Source: Salinicola lusitanus | GTDB lineage: Bacteria > Pseudomonadota > Gammaproteobacteria > Pseudomonadales > Halomonadaceae | Assembly: GCF_003206045.1 (NCBI RefSeq) | Contig: NZ_PZJM01000006.1 | Coordinates: 304,781 to 368,780, forward strand | Reading direction: 5' to 3' | Length of the DNA: 64,000 nucleotides | In this document: piece after piece, positions 10,470-18,411 of the stretch | Layout: every line of letters begins with the position of its first letter | Position numbering within the stretch: the first letter of the stretch is position 1 | Program-made: the position numbers and the translations under genes | Notes under the pieces: model-generated | What the model was told of the DNA's origin: nothing | Database searches by the model: none | What the model saw: the letters and a program-made list of their open reading frames with translations, nothing else

Positions 10470-10523
10470 TTGCGTCATGGGGTATCGGTGCGGGAAGCGT
10501 CGTCTGGCCCGCCGTGGCAGAGA

Positions 10524-11693
10524 TCAGCGCTCGCCCAGATAGTGCGCGACCTCGCGCCGGTCGCGTCGGTGCTTCCAGCGCCGAACCCAGCGGCCGCGGC
10601 ACCAGAGCGGGCCGCGCCAGGCGATGTCACGAAGATCGCCCAGGTTGAGCGCCTTCCAGTGCTCGTTGTGGCCGTGGTGCAGGGCCCGGGATTCTCCGCC
10701 GGCAGCCTCTTCCAGCGAGGCCAGCAGCAGCGCGTTGCGCTCGCGCGTGGTCAGCCTCGCGCTGCGACCGGCGGGCTTCTCCCTGGCGAGAAACAGGTTC
10801 GGATCTTGTCGGCTACGCAGTTTCGCGTCGACATCGATGGCGTCGTTCTCGTCCCGGGTCAGACCGAACATCTCGAGCGTGGGCGAGGGTTTCAGGTGAT
10901 CGGTCACGACGAGTAGATCGGCGTCGACACCGCTGCCATCGTCCAGGATCAACTGACCCCGGTGGTAGCGGGTTGCCTTCGCGACCAGCTCCAGTTGCAG
11001 CCCGCGACGATGCAGGCGCTGCGTCAGCCAGCGATTGGCGCGCTGGCAGGCGCCGGGAAGCAACTTCCGGTCGTTGGCGATCAGCGTCACCGGCAGTCGC
11101 CGTCCATAGCGTTCGCCGAGTGCCAGCAGATTGGCGGCAAGCTCGACGCCATTCGGCCCGCCGCCGAGGAGTGCGACTCGTGGCAGTCTGGCCGCGGCGC
11201 CGGCGAGTTGGCTTTCCAGTCGTTGGCGCAATTGCCACAGATCGTCGGCGGAAACCGTGAAAACGCCCTGCGCGGTATAGAAACCGGGGATGGCGTGCTC
11301 ATCCACGACCGGTGGCAGGTCGAGCGATAGCCAGTCGTAATCGAGCTCGCGCCCGTCGGTGAGCGTGAGTCGGCGCTGGTGTCGATCGACCTGGACCACG
11401 TCGGCGCCAACATGTACGCCGCCGTGAACGGCGATGCGGTCGGCAGGAAGACGAACGTCGTCGCGCTGCCATTCGCCGCCCAGCATGCCGCCGAACCAAT
11501 CCGAGAATGCGAAATCCTGCCGGGTGACCAGCGTCACTCGGACACCGTGTCGTATGAGCCGCTCTGCATGAGCAGCAACGTGGAGATGGGCGTCGCCGTT
11601 GCCGACGAGTATCAAATGCCGGCCCTCGGGCGGAGGGTCGGTAGCGCGCGGCTGGGTATTTGGCATGCCTCGATCCGGGCGGAAAATCAGCAT
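10524..11693 (-). CDS. FAD-dependent pyridine nucleotide-disulfide oxidoreductase (NDH-2-like)
   Basis: The protein of up to 389 residues has two Rossmann segments: LILVGNGDAHLHV near the N-terminus for FAD and LLGGGPNGVELAANL in the middle for NAD(P)H. This is the layout of type II NADH dehydrogenase and SelD-fused flavoproteins. No redox-active CxxxxC motif is seen, so a disulfide reductase is unlikely. The C-terminal 80 residues are Arg/Trp/His-rich and resemble the extension of NDH-2-like proteins. The start is uncertain: ATG 11693 or ATG 11666 (MPNTQP), neither with an ideal ribosome-binding site. Electron acceptor unknown. Confidence 0.78.
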   Translation of the reverse strand: MLIFRPDRGMPNTQPRATDPPPEGRHLILVGNGDAHLHVAAHAERLIRHGVRVTLVTRQDFAFSDWFGGMLGGEWQRDDVRLPADRIAVHGGVHVGADVVQVDRHQRRLTLTDGRELDYDWLSLDLPPVVDEHAIPGFYTAQGVFTVSADDLWQLRQRLESQLAGAAARLPRVALLGGGPNGVELAANLLALGERYGRRLPVTLIANDRKLLPGACQRANRWLTQRLHRRGLQLELVAKATRYHRGQLILDDGSGVDADLLVVTDHLKPSPTLEMFGLTRDENDAIDVDAKLRSRQDPNLFLAREKPAGRSARLTTRERNALLLASLEEAAGGESRALHHGHNEHWKALNLGDLRDIAWRGPLWCRGRWVRRWKHRRDRREVAHYLGER

Positions 11694-11803
11694 TCAGTCT
11701 AGCATGGGCTGGGAGCAGGGCTTGAAGATGTCGTTTTCACCCACAGTCTCCTTCTAGCCACGCTTCGATTTCATCTGACCTTTCCGATCAAGGAGAAAGC
11801 ATC

Positions 11804-12616
11804 GTGACACGTCATCTACTGCCGCAACCCGGTCTGGGAACGTATCGTCTCAAGGAGCAGGCGGTGATCGATTCGGTGACCTCCGCACTCGAACTCGGCT
11901 ATCGCCATCTCGACAGCGCCCAGATGTACGAGAACGAGGCGGCGGTGGGCAAGGCGATCCGCCAGAGCGGCGTTGCGCGCGACGAGCTGTTCGTGACCAC
12001 CAAGATCTGGTGGGACAAGCTGGAGCCGGAGGCGCTGACCCGGGCCGTCGAGCAGAGCCTCGAGAACTTCGGTCTCGAGCAGCTCGATCTGATCCTGATC
12101 CATTGGCCTTCGCCCGGTGACGAGGTGCCGATGGCGGATTATATCGCCGCCCTGGATGCGGCCCGGGCGCGCGGCCTGACCAGGCACATCGGGGTTTCCA
12201 ACTTCACCGTCGCCCAGATCGACCAGGCGCTCGGCTTGCCGGGTGGCGAGAACATCGTCACCAACCAGATCGAGGTGCACCCGTTCCTCGCCAACCGCAA
12301 GCTGGTCGAGCACTGTCAGGCCAAAGGGCTCGATGTCACGGCCTACATGCCGCTGGCGGTGGGCAAGGTGATGAAGGACCCGGTGCTCGAACGGATCGCC
12401 AACGCCCACGATGCCTCTCCGGCGCAGGTCGCCCTGGCCTGGATCGCGGCACGCGATATCATCGTGATTCCGTCCTCGACCAACCCGGCCAATCAGAAAT
12501 CCAATCTCGAGGCGATGAAGCTTCGACTCAGCGACGACGAGATCGCCCAGATCGACGATCTCGATCGGGGCGACCGGCAGGCCAATCCATCGTTCGCGCC
12601 GCAATGGGACGAATGA
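11804..12616 (+). CDS. dkgB: Aldo/keto reductase, DkgB-like (2,5-diketo-D-gluconate reductase family)
   Basis: A 270-residue NADPH-dependent reductase with the aldo/keto reductase tetrad visible: Asp and Tyr in HLDSAQMYENE, Lys in TTKIWW and His in LILIHWP. GVSNFTVAQID and IPSSTNPANQKSN (cofactor phosphate region) match the DkgB subgroup. In E. coli the enzyme reduces 2,5-diketogluconate and methylglyoxal. The GTG start at 11804 has AGGAG at 11791-11795. It appears monocistronic; the physiological substrate here is inferred. Confidence 0.88.
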   Translation: MTRHLLPQPGLGTYRLKEQAVIDSVTSALELGYRHLDSAQMYENEAAVGKAIRQSGVARDELFVTTKIWWDKLEPEALTRAVEQSLENFGLEQLDLILIHWPSPGDEVPMADYIAALDAARARGLTRHIGVSNFTVAQIDQALGLPGGENIVTNQIEVHPFLANRKLVEHCQAKGLDVTAYMPLAVGKVMKDPVLERIANAHDASPAQVALAWIAARDIIVIPSSTNPANQKSNLEAMKLRLSDDEIAQIDDLDRGDRQANPSFAPQWDE

Positions 12617-12732
12617 AACCGGGCGGCGAGCGCGAGTGGCCTCACGCCAGTTGCCGTGAGACGAAGCTTTGCCGCCATCGAATCTTTATCGCGCTCGCGG
12701 GTCAAAGCGTTACCGTTTCAAGAGGACAAGCG

Positions 12733-13191
12733 ATGCGTACATGGATGATGGCGAAGCGAGGGTGTTCCGGCCTGCGCCCTGGCCTGGGTCTGGGCGTGGG
12801 CGTTCTGGCAGCCATGCTGGCGTTACCGGTCTGGGCCCAGGATGGTACGACGACGCAGGATTCGGCGCCGAATGCCGCGGCAAGCGATGAAGCGCCGCAG
12901 GCGCCGGCCAATGCCTCCCAGGTCGACCACGAGTCGATCGAGAAATCCGGCGGTGTCGGGCGGGAGAACGCCGGTTTCACCGATGGTGGCGCCCAGACTC
13001 CAGTCGACCAGCGCCCCAACGCCTTGAGCTTCGATCAACTGGATGTGGATGGTGATGGCGTGATCGACGAGGACGAGGCGGTCAGCGCCAAGCAGCAGGC
13101 CCTGTTCCAGCAGCTCAATGATCCGGAAGCCGGCGGCGTGACTCGGGAGCGCTTCGAGCAGGCGATGGGTGCCGATACGTTACCCGAATGA
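12733..13191 (+). CDS. Secreted EF-hand domain protein
   Basis: A 152-residue protein with an N-terminal signal sequence (hydrophobic GLGLGVGVLAAMLALPVWA, cleavage after about residue 36). It continues with a Gln/Ala/Ser-rich linker and one canonical calcium loop, DVDGDGVIDEDE, with Asp/Asp/Asp/Ile/Glu in the expected positions. A second, degenerate loop near NDPEAGGVTRERFE suggests an EF-hand pair. The role is unknown; periplasmic calcium binding is inferred. The ATG at 12733 follows AGAGGA at 12721-12726. A strong bidirectional terminator follows. Confidence 0.82.
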   Translation: MRTWMMAKRGCSGLRPGLGLGVGVLAAMLALPVWAQDGTTTQDSAPNAAASDEAPQAPANASQVDHESIEKSGGVGRENAGFTDGGAQTPVDQRPNALSFDQLDVDGDGVIDEDEAVSAKQQALFQQLNDPEAGGVTRERFEQAMGADTLPE

Positions 13192-13225
13192 CATCGTGAC
13201 GCCGTGGCGTGACCATCCCAGAAAG

Positions 13226-13255
13226 AAAAATCCCGGCCTGAGCCGGGATTTTTTT
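13226..13255. terminator. Bidirectional intrinsic terminator
   Basis: AATCCCGGC and GCCGGGATT form a stem with a CTGA loop. It is flanked by an A-run on the left and seven T on the right, so it can end transcription of the EF-hand gene (+) and of the convergent aminotransferase gene (-). Confidence 0.9.
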
Positions 13256-13282
13256 CGTCGAGCCGGGTGAACGATGCCGGGT

Positions 13283-14473
13283 TCAGTCGACGACGGCAGC
13301 GATCGCCTTGGCCACGTAGGGCAGGTTCTCGCTGGTGAAACCGGCGACGTTGGCGCGGCCGGAGCCCACCATGTAGATGCTGAACTCGTCGCGCAGCCGC
13401 TTGACCTGCTCGGTGGAGAGCCCGGTATAGGAGAACATGCCGCGTTGCTCTGCCACGTGGGCAAAGCGCTGGTCGAGGCCATAGGGCTTGAGCGAATCGA
13501 CCAGGTCGCGACGCAGGGTATTGATGCGGTCGCACATCTCGGTCAGTTCGCTTTTCCAGAGCTGGGTCAACTCTTCGGACTCGAGAATGTCGACCACGAT
13601 GGCTGCGCCATGGGAGGGCGGCGTCGAGTAGTTCTCGCGCGCGACGATCGCCATCTGGGAACGTACGTTCTCCATCTGCTCGGCGGTCTTGGCGATCACG
13701 ATCAGGCAGCCGGTACGCTCGCGGTAGAGGCCGAAGTTCTTCGAGCAGGAGCTGGTGATCAGCATCTCCTCGAGATTCTCGGCCAGCAGGCGGACGCCGA
13801 AGGCATCGATCTCCAGGCCGTCACCGAAACCCTGGTAGGCGAAGTCGACCAGCGGCAGCAACCCGCGCTCCTGGACGACGTCCAGGACCTGGCGCCACTG
13901 CGCCTGGTTGAGGTCGAAACCGGACGGGTTGTGGCAGCAGGCATGGAGCAGCACCACGTCACCCTGGGGGATCTGCTTGAGGGCAGCCAGCATGCCGTCG
14001 AAGTCGAGACGGTTGTTCTCGTCGACATAGGGGTAGCGCTGGATCGGGATCTCGGCGCCCTCGAAGATGCCGATGTGGTTGGGCCAGGTCGGATTGGATA
14101 GCCACACGCTCTTGCCCGGCAACTGGGTGCGGATGAAATCCGCCGCCAGGCGCAGGGCGCCGGTGCCGCCGGGTGACTGGGTGGCGCTGGCCCGGTTGGC
14201 GGCCAGGACCGGCGAATCCGGACCCAGCACCAGTGGCAGGACAGCCTTGCCGTAACGCGGATCGCCATGGGAGCCGATGTAGCTCTTGGTCGTCTCGCTC
14301 TCCAGCAGGCGAGCCTCGGCCTGTTTCACGGCGCGCATGATCGGCGTGTTGCCGTTGGGATCCCGGTAGACGCCGACGCCGAGATCGACCTTCTGCGGAT
14401 TGGCATCCTGATTGTACGCTTCGATCAGCCCGAGGATGGCATCTCCCGGGACGCGCTCGATCTTCTCAAACAT
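13283..14473 (-). CDS. tyrB: Aromatic amino acid aminotransferase (TyrB/PhhC-like, class I)
   Basis: A 396-residue class I PLP aminotransferase. [15 protein letters not shown] holds the Schiff-base lysine K245 and following arginines; HNPSGFD and [10 protein letters not shown] (substrate-carboxylate arginine) are present. AspC and TyrB are hard to separate by eye. Its start overlaps the end of phhB by 8 bp on the same strand. That is the phhB-phhC arrangement of Pseudomonas, where PhhC is the aromatic aminotransferase, and it favours a role in Phe/Tyr metabolism. The usual first gene phhA is absent. Confidence 0.9.
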   Translation of the reverse strand: MFEKIERVPGDAILGLIEAYNQDANPQKVDLGVGVYRDPNGNTPIMRAVKQAEARLLESETTKSYIGSHGDPRYGKAVLPLVLGPDSPVLAANRASATQSPGGTGALRLAADFIRTQLPGKSVWLSNPTWPNHIGIFEGAEIPIQRYPYVDENNRLDFDGMLAALKQIPQGDVVLLHACCHNPSGFDLNQAQWRQVLDVVQERGLLPLVDFAYQGFGDGLEIDAFGVRLLAENLEEMLITSSCSKNFGLYRERTGCLIVIAKTAEQMENVRSQMAIVARENYSTPPSHGAAIVVDILESEELTQLWKSELTEMCDRINTLRRDLVDSLKPYGLDQRFAHVAEQRGMFSYTGLSTEQVKRLRDEFSIYMVGSGRANVAGFTSENLPYVAKAIAAVVD

Positions 14474-14813
14474 TAGCGTGCACTACCTCGTCGGTTCTGG
14501 CGGCCATGATGAAATCGTTGCGATGCAGGCCGCGGATCTTGTGGGTCCACCAGGTCACGGTGACCTGGCCCCATTCGGTGGTGATCGCCGGGTGATGGCC
14601 TTGCGACTCGGCGAGTTCGCCCACGCGGTTGGTGAAATCCAGGGCCTGCGCGAAATTGCGGAACGTGAAGCTTCGCTGCAACTGCATGATGCCATCGCGT
14701 TCCACGATCTGCCACTTGGGCAGGGCCGGAAGCAGGTGGTCGATCTGCTCCGGCGTCAGCGGCGCTGCGTCCCGGTGACAGGCGCTGCAGTGCTGTTCGG
14801 CGAGGGTCGGCAT
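14466..14813 (-). CDS. phhB: Pterin-4a-carbinolamine dehydratase
   Basis: A 115-residue protein of the PCD/DCoH family, which dehydrates 4a-hydroxytetrahydropterin formed by aromatic amino acid hydroxylases. The signature [10 protein letters not shown] with paired histidines, plus the [14 protein letters not shown] segment, is diagnostic. I chose ATG 14813 because GGGAG lies 8 bp upstream on the minus strand; a longer frame begins at 14840. It overlaps the next gene (aminotransferase) by 8 bp. No phenylalanine hydroxylase gene is nearby, so its hydroxylase partner must be elsewhere or it serves molybdopterin/pterin recycling. Confidence 0.92.
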   Translation of the reverse strand: MPTLAEQHCSACHRDAAPLTPEQIDHLLPALPKWQIVERDGIMQLQRSFTFRNFAQALDFTNRVGELAESQGHHPAITTEWGQVTVTWWTHKIRGLHRNDFIMAARTDEVVHANV

Positions 14814-14884
14814 GGCTCGATCTCCCGGCATGAATGACAAGCGCCATGCGGCTTTGGCATGGCGCGGAACGCCGCCGCCGGACG

Positions 14885-15871
14885 TCAGGCGAACCCGACG
14901 ACCTCATGCGGCACGTAGGGTGCTTCCAGTTTCTCGACCTCCTCCGCTGTCAGGGTGATCTCCAGCGCACCCAGGGCCTGATCCAGATGAGGTGCCTTGC
15001 TGGCGCCGACGATGGGAGCGGTGATCCCGGGTTTCTGCAGCAGCCAGGCCAGCGCGATCTGTGCAGGTGAGACGTTGCGCGACTCGGCGAGCCCTTGCAG
15101 CGCCTCGATGACCGGGGCGTCACGCTCGAGCCCCAGCTTCCAGTTGCGCATCTGCTCGTCGCTCCTGGCGCGCGTGGTACTGCCTTCGCTGCCCACCGGC
15201 TTGCTGCCGGCGAGAATGCCGCGGGCCAGCGGGCTCCATGGAATCACGCCCACACCCTGATCCAGGCACTGGGGAATCATCTCGCGCTCCTCCTCGCGGT
15301 AGATCAGGTTGACCATCGGCTGCATGGTGGCGAACTGGGTCCAGCCGTTGCGTTCGGCGACGTGCTGGGCCTTGGCGAACTGCCAGGCGTGCATGCTGGA
15401 GGCGCCGATATAGCGCGCCTTGCCTGCCTTGACCACTTCGTGGAGCGCTTCCATGGTCTCCTCGATGGGCGTGTCATAGTCCCAGCGATGGGTCTGATAG
15501 AGATCGACGTAATCCATCCCCAGACGCTCGAGCGAGGCGTCGATGGCGTGGTGAATGTGCTTGCGCGACAAGCCGCGTTCATTGGGCGACTTGTTGCCGG
15601 TGGGGTTGTAGACCTTGGTCGCCACGACCACCTCCTCGCGCCGGGCGAAATCGTTGAGCGCCTTGCCGACGACTCGCTCCGACTCGCCGTCGGAGTACAT
15701 GTCGGCGGTATCGAAGAAGTTGATGCCGGCAGCCAGTGCCTGCTGGATGAAAGGGCGGCTCTCGGCTTCGTCCAGCACCCAGTCGCGCCACTGCGGCGTG
15801 CCGTAGGTCATGGTACCGAGACAGAGGGGGGAGACCTTGAGGCCAGTGCGGCCGAGACGACGGTATTCCAT
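14885..15871 (-). CDS. Aldo/keto reductase (Tas/YajO-like)
   Basis: A 328-residue NADP(H)-dependent aldo/keto reductase. [13 protein letters not shown] gives the catalytic Asp and Tyr, VVATKVYNP the Lys and YQTHRWD the His. SPLARGIL and a C-terminal [13 protein letters not shown] stretch are typical of the larger potassium-channel-beta-like branch. ATG 15871 has GGGAG about 8 bp upstream; the frame stays open to 15976. It lies 71 bp upstream of phhB on the same strand and might share a transcript. Substrate unknown. Confidence 0.88.
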   Translation of the reverse strand: MEYRRLGRTGLKVSPLCLGTMTYGTPQWRDWVLDEAESRPFIQQALAAGINFFDTADMYSDGESERVVGKALNDFARREEVVVATKVYNPTGNKSPNERGLSRKHIHHAIDASLERLGMDYVDLYQTHRWDYDTPIEETMEALHEVVKAGKARYIGASSMHAWQFAKAQHVAERNGWTQFATMQPMVNLIYREEEREMIPQCLDQGVGVIPWSPLARGILAGSKPVGSEGSTTRARSDEQMRNWKLGLERDAPVIEALQGLAESRNVSPAQIALAWLLQKPGITAPIVGASKAPHLDQALGALEITLTAEEVEKLEAPYVPHEVVGFA

Positions 15872-15950
15872 GCGAGAACTCCCGGTGAAGCGTGGATGAA
15901 GGGGACTTCTCACCATAGCAGTCAATGGCGACTTCGTTACGCGGATCGCC

Positions 15951-15979
15951 ATGACCCGACAGTCCATCCTTGGCATAAT
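15951..15979 (+). promoter_or_regulatory. Candidate sigma-70 promoter for the Mks-like operon
   Basis: ATGACC (4/6 match to TTGACA) is separated by 17 bp from CATAAT (5/6 match to TATAAT), 38 bp upstream of the first gene's ATG. It is the best promoter-like pair in the 146-bp gap between the divergent aldo/keto reductase gene and the operon. Confidence 0.5.
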
Positions 15980-16017
15980 GCTGCGCTTTCTCTCGTTGTT
16001 CCCCGTCTGGAGTCGAC

Positions 16018-17466
16018 ATGACCGCCTGGAACAAGCTGCTGGTCGCGACGACGCGGCTGCTGGATCTACACGACAGCGCCCACGAACCGGGCTCGCCCTT
16101 CGTTCAGGTCTCCCAGGAGCAGCGTCGCGGCCTTCGCGACGGCTACTGGCTCGACCTGGGCTGCCTGCTGCTGGACTACCTGCTCGAGGTGGACTTCGCC
16201 ACCAACAGCGCCTTCGTCACCCAGCGTCGCTGCCTGGCCCACCTGCGGGGGGATTATCCCGAGCTGCCCGCGGACGACCTGAGCTTCGTCATCAACCTGC
16301 TGGCGACCCCCAGCGAGATCCACTATCGGGAGTGGCAGCCGGATGCCGCCGACAGCGGGACCGATGAAGGCGAAACCTCACCGGGAACGCGCAGCGGCCG
16401 CAGCACCAAGCGCACGGCGTTGATCGAGAAGCAGGGCCAGACCGGCCAGGTGCGATTGACCCCCAGCGGTCGCCAGGCAGTCACCCTGGCCAGCCAGGTC
16501 GAGGACCTGCTCTATTCGGAGTATGACGCCGCCAAGGTCATCGCTGCGCTCTCGCGTGGGGACTACGCCCGCGTGCCCGACATCACTCAGCAGATCCTGA
16601 TGGCGATCCGCGCGCTGACCCAGGAGCTGCGGCGGGTTCGCGAGAACCCGACTCACGAGGGCAAGCTGGCCGCGCTGCTGGACAACGAGCGTCACTACCA
16701 CAATGCGTTGAGCACCATTCAGAGCACGCTGCTCAGCGCGCGTTCGCAGCTCTCGACGCCGACCCTGACCGCCCATTTCGAGGCCTGGGCCGAGCGCCAG
16801 GAGGAGGAGTGGGACCTGCGCATGCTCTCCGCCACCATCGGCCGTGTGTTGAACGCCATCGAGAATCTCTCCCGGCGACTCTCCGAGCTGCTGTCGGATA
16901 TCGCCGAGGGGCGGATCCAGTCGATGGGCGTGATCGACTTCGCTGGGGTGGCGCACCAGTTGCTGCTCTCGCCGCCCCCCGAGCGTCTGCAGGATGCGGT
17001 GGTCGCGCGGATGATGCCGCTCGGCACGCAGGTGGCGATGCCACGGGTGGAGACGTTGCTGCCGCTGGTGGAAACCCGTCGCGCCGAGCGCAGCGGGGCG
17101 GCGCTGGTCTTCGACGAGGCCAGTGACAGACCCAGCGCCGATCCGCTGCTGGCGCGCTATCTCAAGGCGCGTGGCCCGGCCCTGCGCCGGCGTCTGCGCC
17201 AGTCGCCGCTGTCGCTGCCGGACGCCCTCAGCGAGGGCTGGCACCACTTCGAGGCGGGGTCGGACTCGGCGCACGCCGAAACCCTGGACTGCCTGCCGCA
17301 GCTGCTCAATACCTTCGTCGATACCCAACTGCTCGACGACCAGCTGAGCGTCGGTATCGACGACACCCCATTCGCGATCGCGCTGCCCGACGGCCGCCGC
17401 ATCGAGGGCGCGGTGACGCCCTCGCTTCGCCTGCGACCGGCGCCAACGAAAGAACAGGAAGTCTGA
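16018..17466 (+). CDS. MksF/JetA-like kleisin subunit of a condensin-type complex
   Basis: A 482-residue soluble protein. The N-terminal third is winged-helix-like, ending in a RLTPSGRQAVTLA segment similar in style to MukF/MksF. An acidic/Ser-Thr linker interrupts it near residues 115-135. The middle (about 180-300) is helical and rich in Leu/Arg/Glu. The assignment comes from this layout plus the operon: a KITE-like gene 3 bp downstream and an SMC-like giant gene after it, in the F-E-B order of MksFEB and Jet systems. Kleisins bridge the SMC heads. ATG 16018 follows GGAG at 16009-16012. It is divergent, so the family call is inference from architecture rather than a recognised signature. 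Confidence 0.62.
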   Translation: MTAWNKLLVATTRLLDLHDSAHEPGSPFVQVSQEQRRGLRDGYWLDLGCLLLDYLLEVDFATNSAFVTQRRCLAHLRGDYPELPADDLSFVINLLATPSEIHYREWQPDAADSGTDEGETSPGTRSGRSTKRTALIEKQGQTGQVRLTPSGRQAVTLASQVEDLLYSEYDAAKVIAALSRGDYARVPDITQQILMAIRALTQELRRVRENPTHEGKLAALLDNERHYHNALSTIQSTLLSARSQLSTPTLTAHFEAWAERQEEEWDLRMLSATIGRVLNAIENLSRRLSELLSDIAEGRIQSMGVIDFAGVAHQLLLSPPPERLQDAVVARMMPLGTQVAMPRVETLLPLVETRRAERSGAALVFDEASDRPSADPLLARYLKARGPALRRRLRQSPLSLPDALSEGWHHFEAGSDSAHAETLDCLPQLLNTFVDTQLLDDQLSVGIDDTPFAIALPDGRRIEGAVTPSLRLRPAPTKEQEV

Positions 17467-17469
17467 CTG

Positions 17470-18411
17470 ATGAACATGATGGAAATGGGTGAAGTCGTTG
17501 CCTATCTGTTGCGCTACCGAACCGCGGAACGAGTCCCCAGCGGCGGTCGCAAGCGCCGCGCCGCGCGCGAGGGCCAGCTCTCCGAGCGCGACGTCTGTGC
17601 CCTGATCGACGATGCCCAGGAGAACGAGCGCGAGGCGCTGCGGGACTTTCTTGCCGGCCAGGGGCTGCGGCTCAAGGCGTTCGAGTCCGGCGACTATCCG
17701 GGCATCGCGCCGGGATCGCGTTTCTTCGCGCTGCTACCGGATCCCGAGCTCGAGCAGCCGCCGCTCTACACCCGTGAAGCGGTATTCGAGGCGCTCAAGC
17801 TGCGCCAGGAGAGCCGGGCCGAGCTGGCATTGTGGTACCTGCAGCTGTGGCTGTTGCTGCACACCCTGATCTACACCCGGCTGAACCGCGCGCTCTCCGA
17901 CGTCAGCCGCTATCAGGAGGCCACGTTCGTCACCCGCGAGCTGGTCGAACTGGTGCGCGATCAACTGGAGACGCTGCGCGGCCTGGGCGATCGGGCACCG
18001 GAGAACAGCCGGGTGCTGCTCGACGAGCGCGGCGAGGACATCCCTCGCCGGGTCAAGGCGTTCATCGATCTGCTGGTGCGTGCCGGCCATCTCGAGGCGG
18101 TCCGCGAAGCCGCCGACGAGGATGTCTGGCAGCAGACCCTGCTGGGCGCGCTGGAGGCCGAGCAGATCGGGGTCAACCACCTGACCCACCTGATCGAACT
18201 GACCTCCACCGAGTCCTCGGACCGGCCCTTTGAAGGTGCCGGGCAGGAACTCGCCGACGAGGCGCCGGCGCAGGATGCGGACGAGGGCTCTCGGGATGCC
18301 GACGTCGACGGCGGCGAAGAGTCCGAGATACGCGCCGCCGACATGTTCGACCAGCCGACGGAAGACGCGAATGGCTCGACGACCGAGAACGCCGAGGAGA
18401 ATCGCCGGTGA
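17470..18411 (+). CDS. MksE/JetB-like (KITE) subunit of a condensin-type complex
   Basis: A 313-residue protein. The first 240 residues are predicted as mixed winged-helix/helical (YLLRYRTAERV, LWYLQLWLLLHTLIYTRLNRAL, IPRRVKAFIDLLVRAGHLEAV). The last 70 are an acidic, low-complexity tail rich in Asp/Glu/Ala, likely disordered. It starts 3 bp after the kleisin-like gene with AGGAAG at 17455-17460, and its stop overlaps the SMC-like start by 4 bp, so the three are translationally coupled. Size and position match MksE/JetB, which bind the kleisin. No signature motif was recognised; the call rests on context. Confidence 0.58.
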   Translation: MNMMEMGEVVAYLLRYRTAERVPSGGRKRRAAREGQLSERDVCALIDDAQENEREALRDFLAGQGLRLKAFESGDYPGIAPGSRFFALLPDPELEQPPLYTREAVFEALKLRQESRAELALWYLQLWLLLHTLIYTRLNRALSDVSRYQEATFVTRELVELVRDQLETLRGLGDRAPENSRVLLDERGEDIPRRVKAFIDLLVRAGHLEAVREAADEDVWQQTLLGALEAEQIGVNHLTHLIELTSTESSDRPFEGAGQELADEAPAQDADEGSRDADVDGGEESEIRAADMFDQPTEDANGSTTENAEENRR

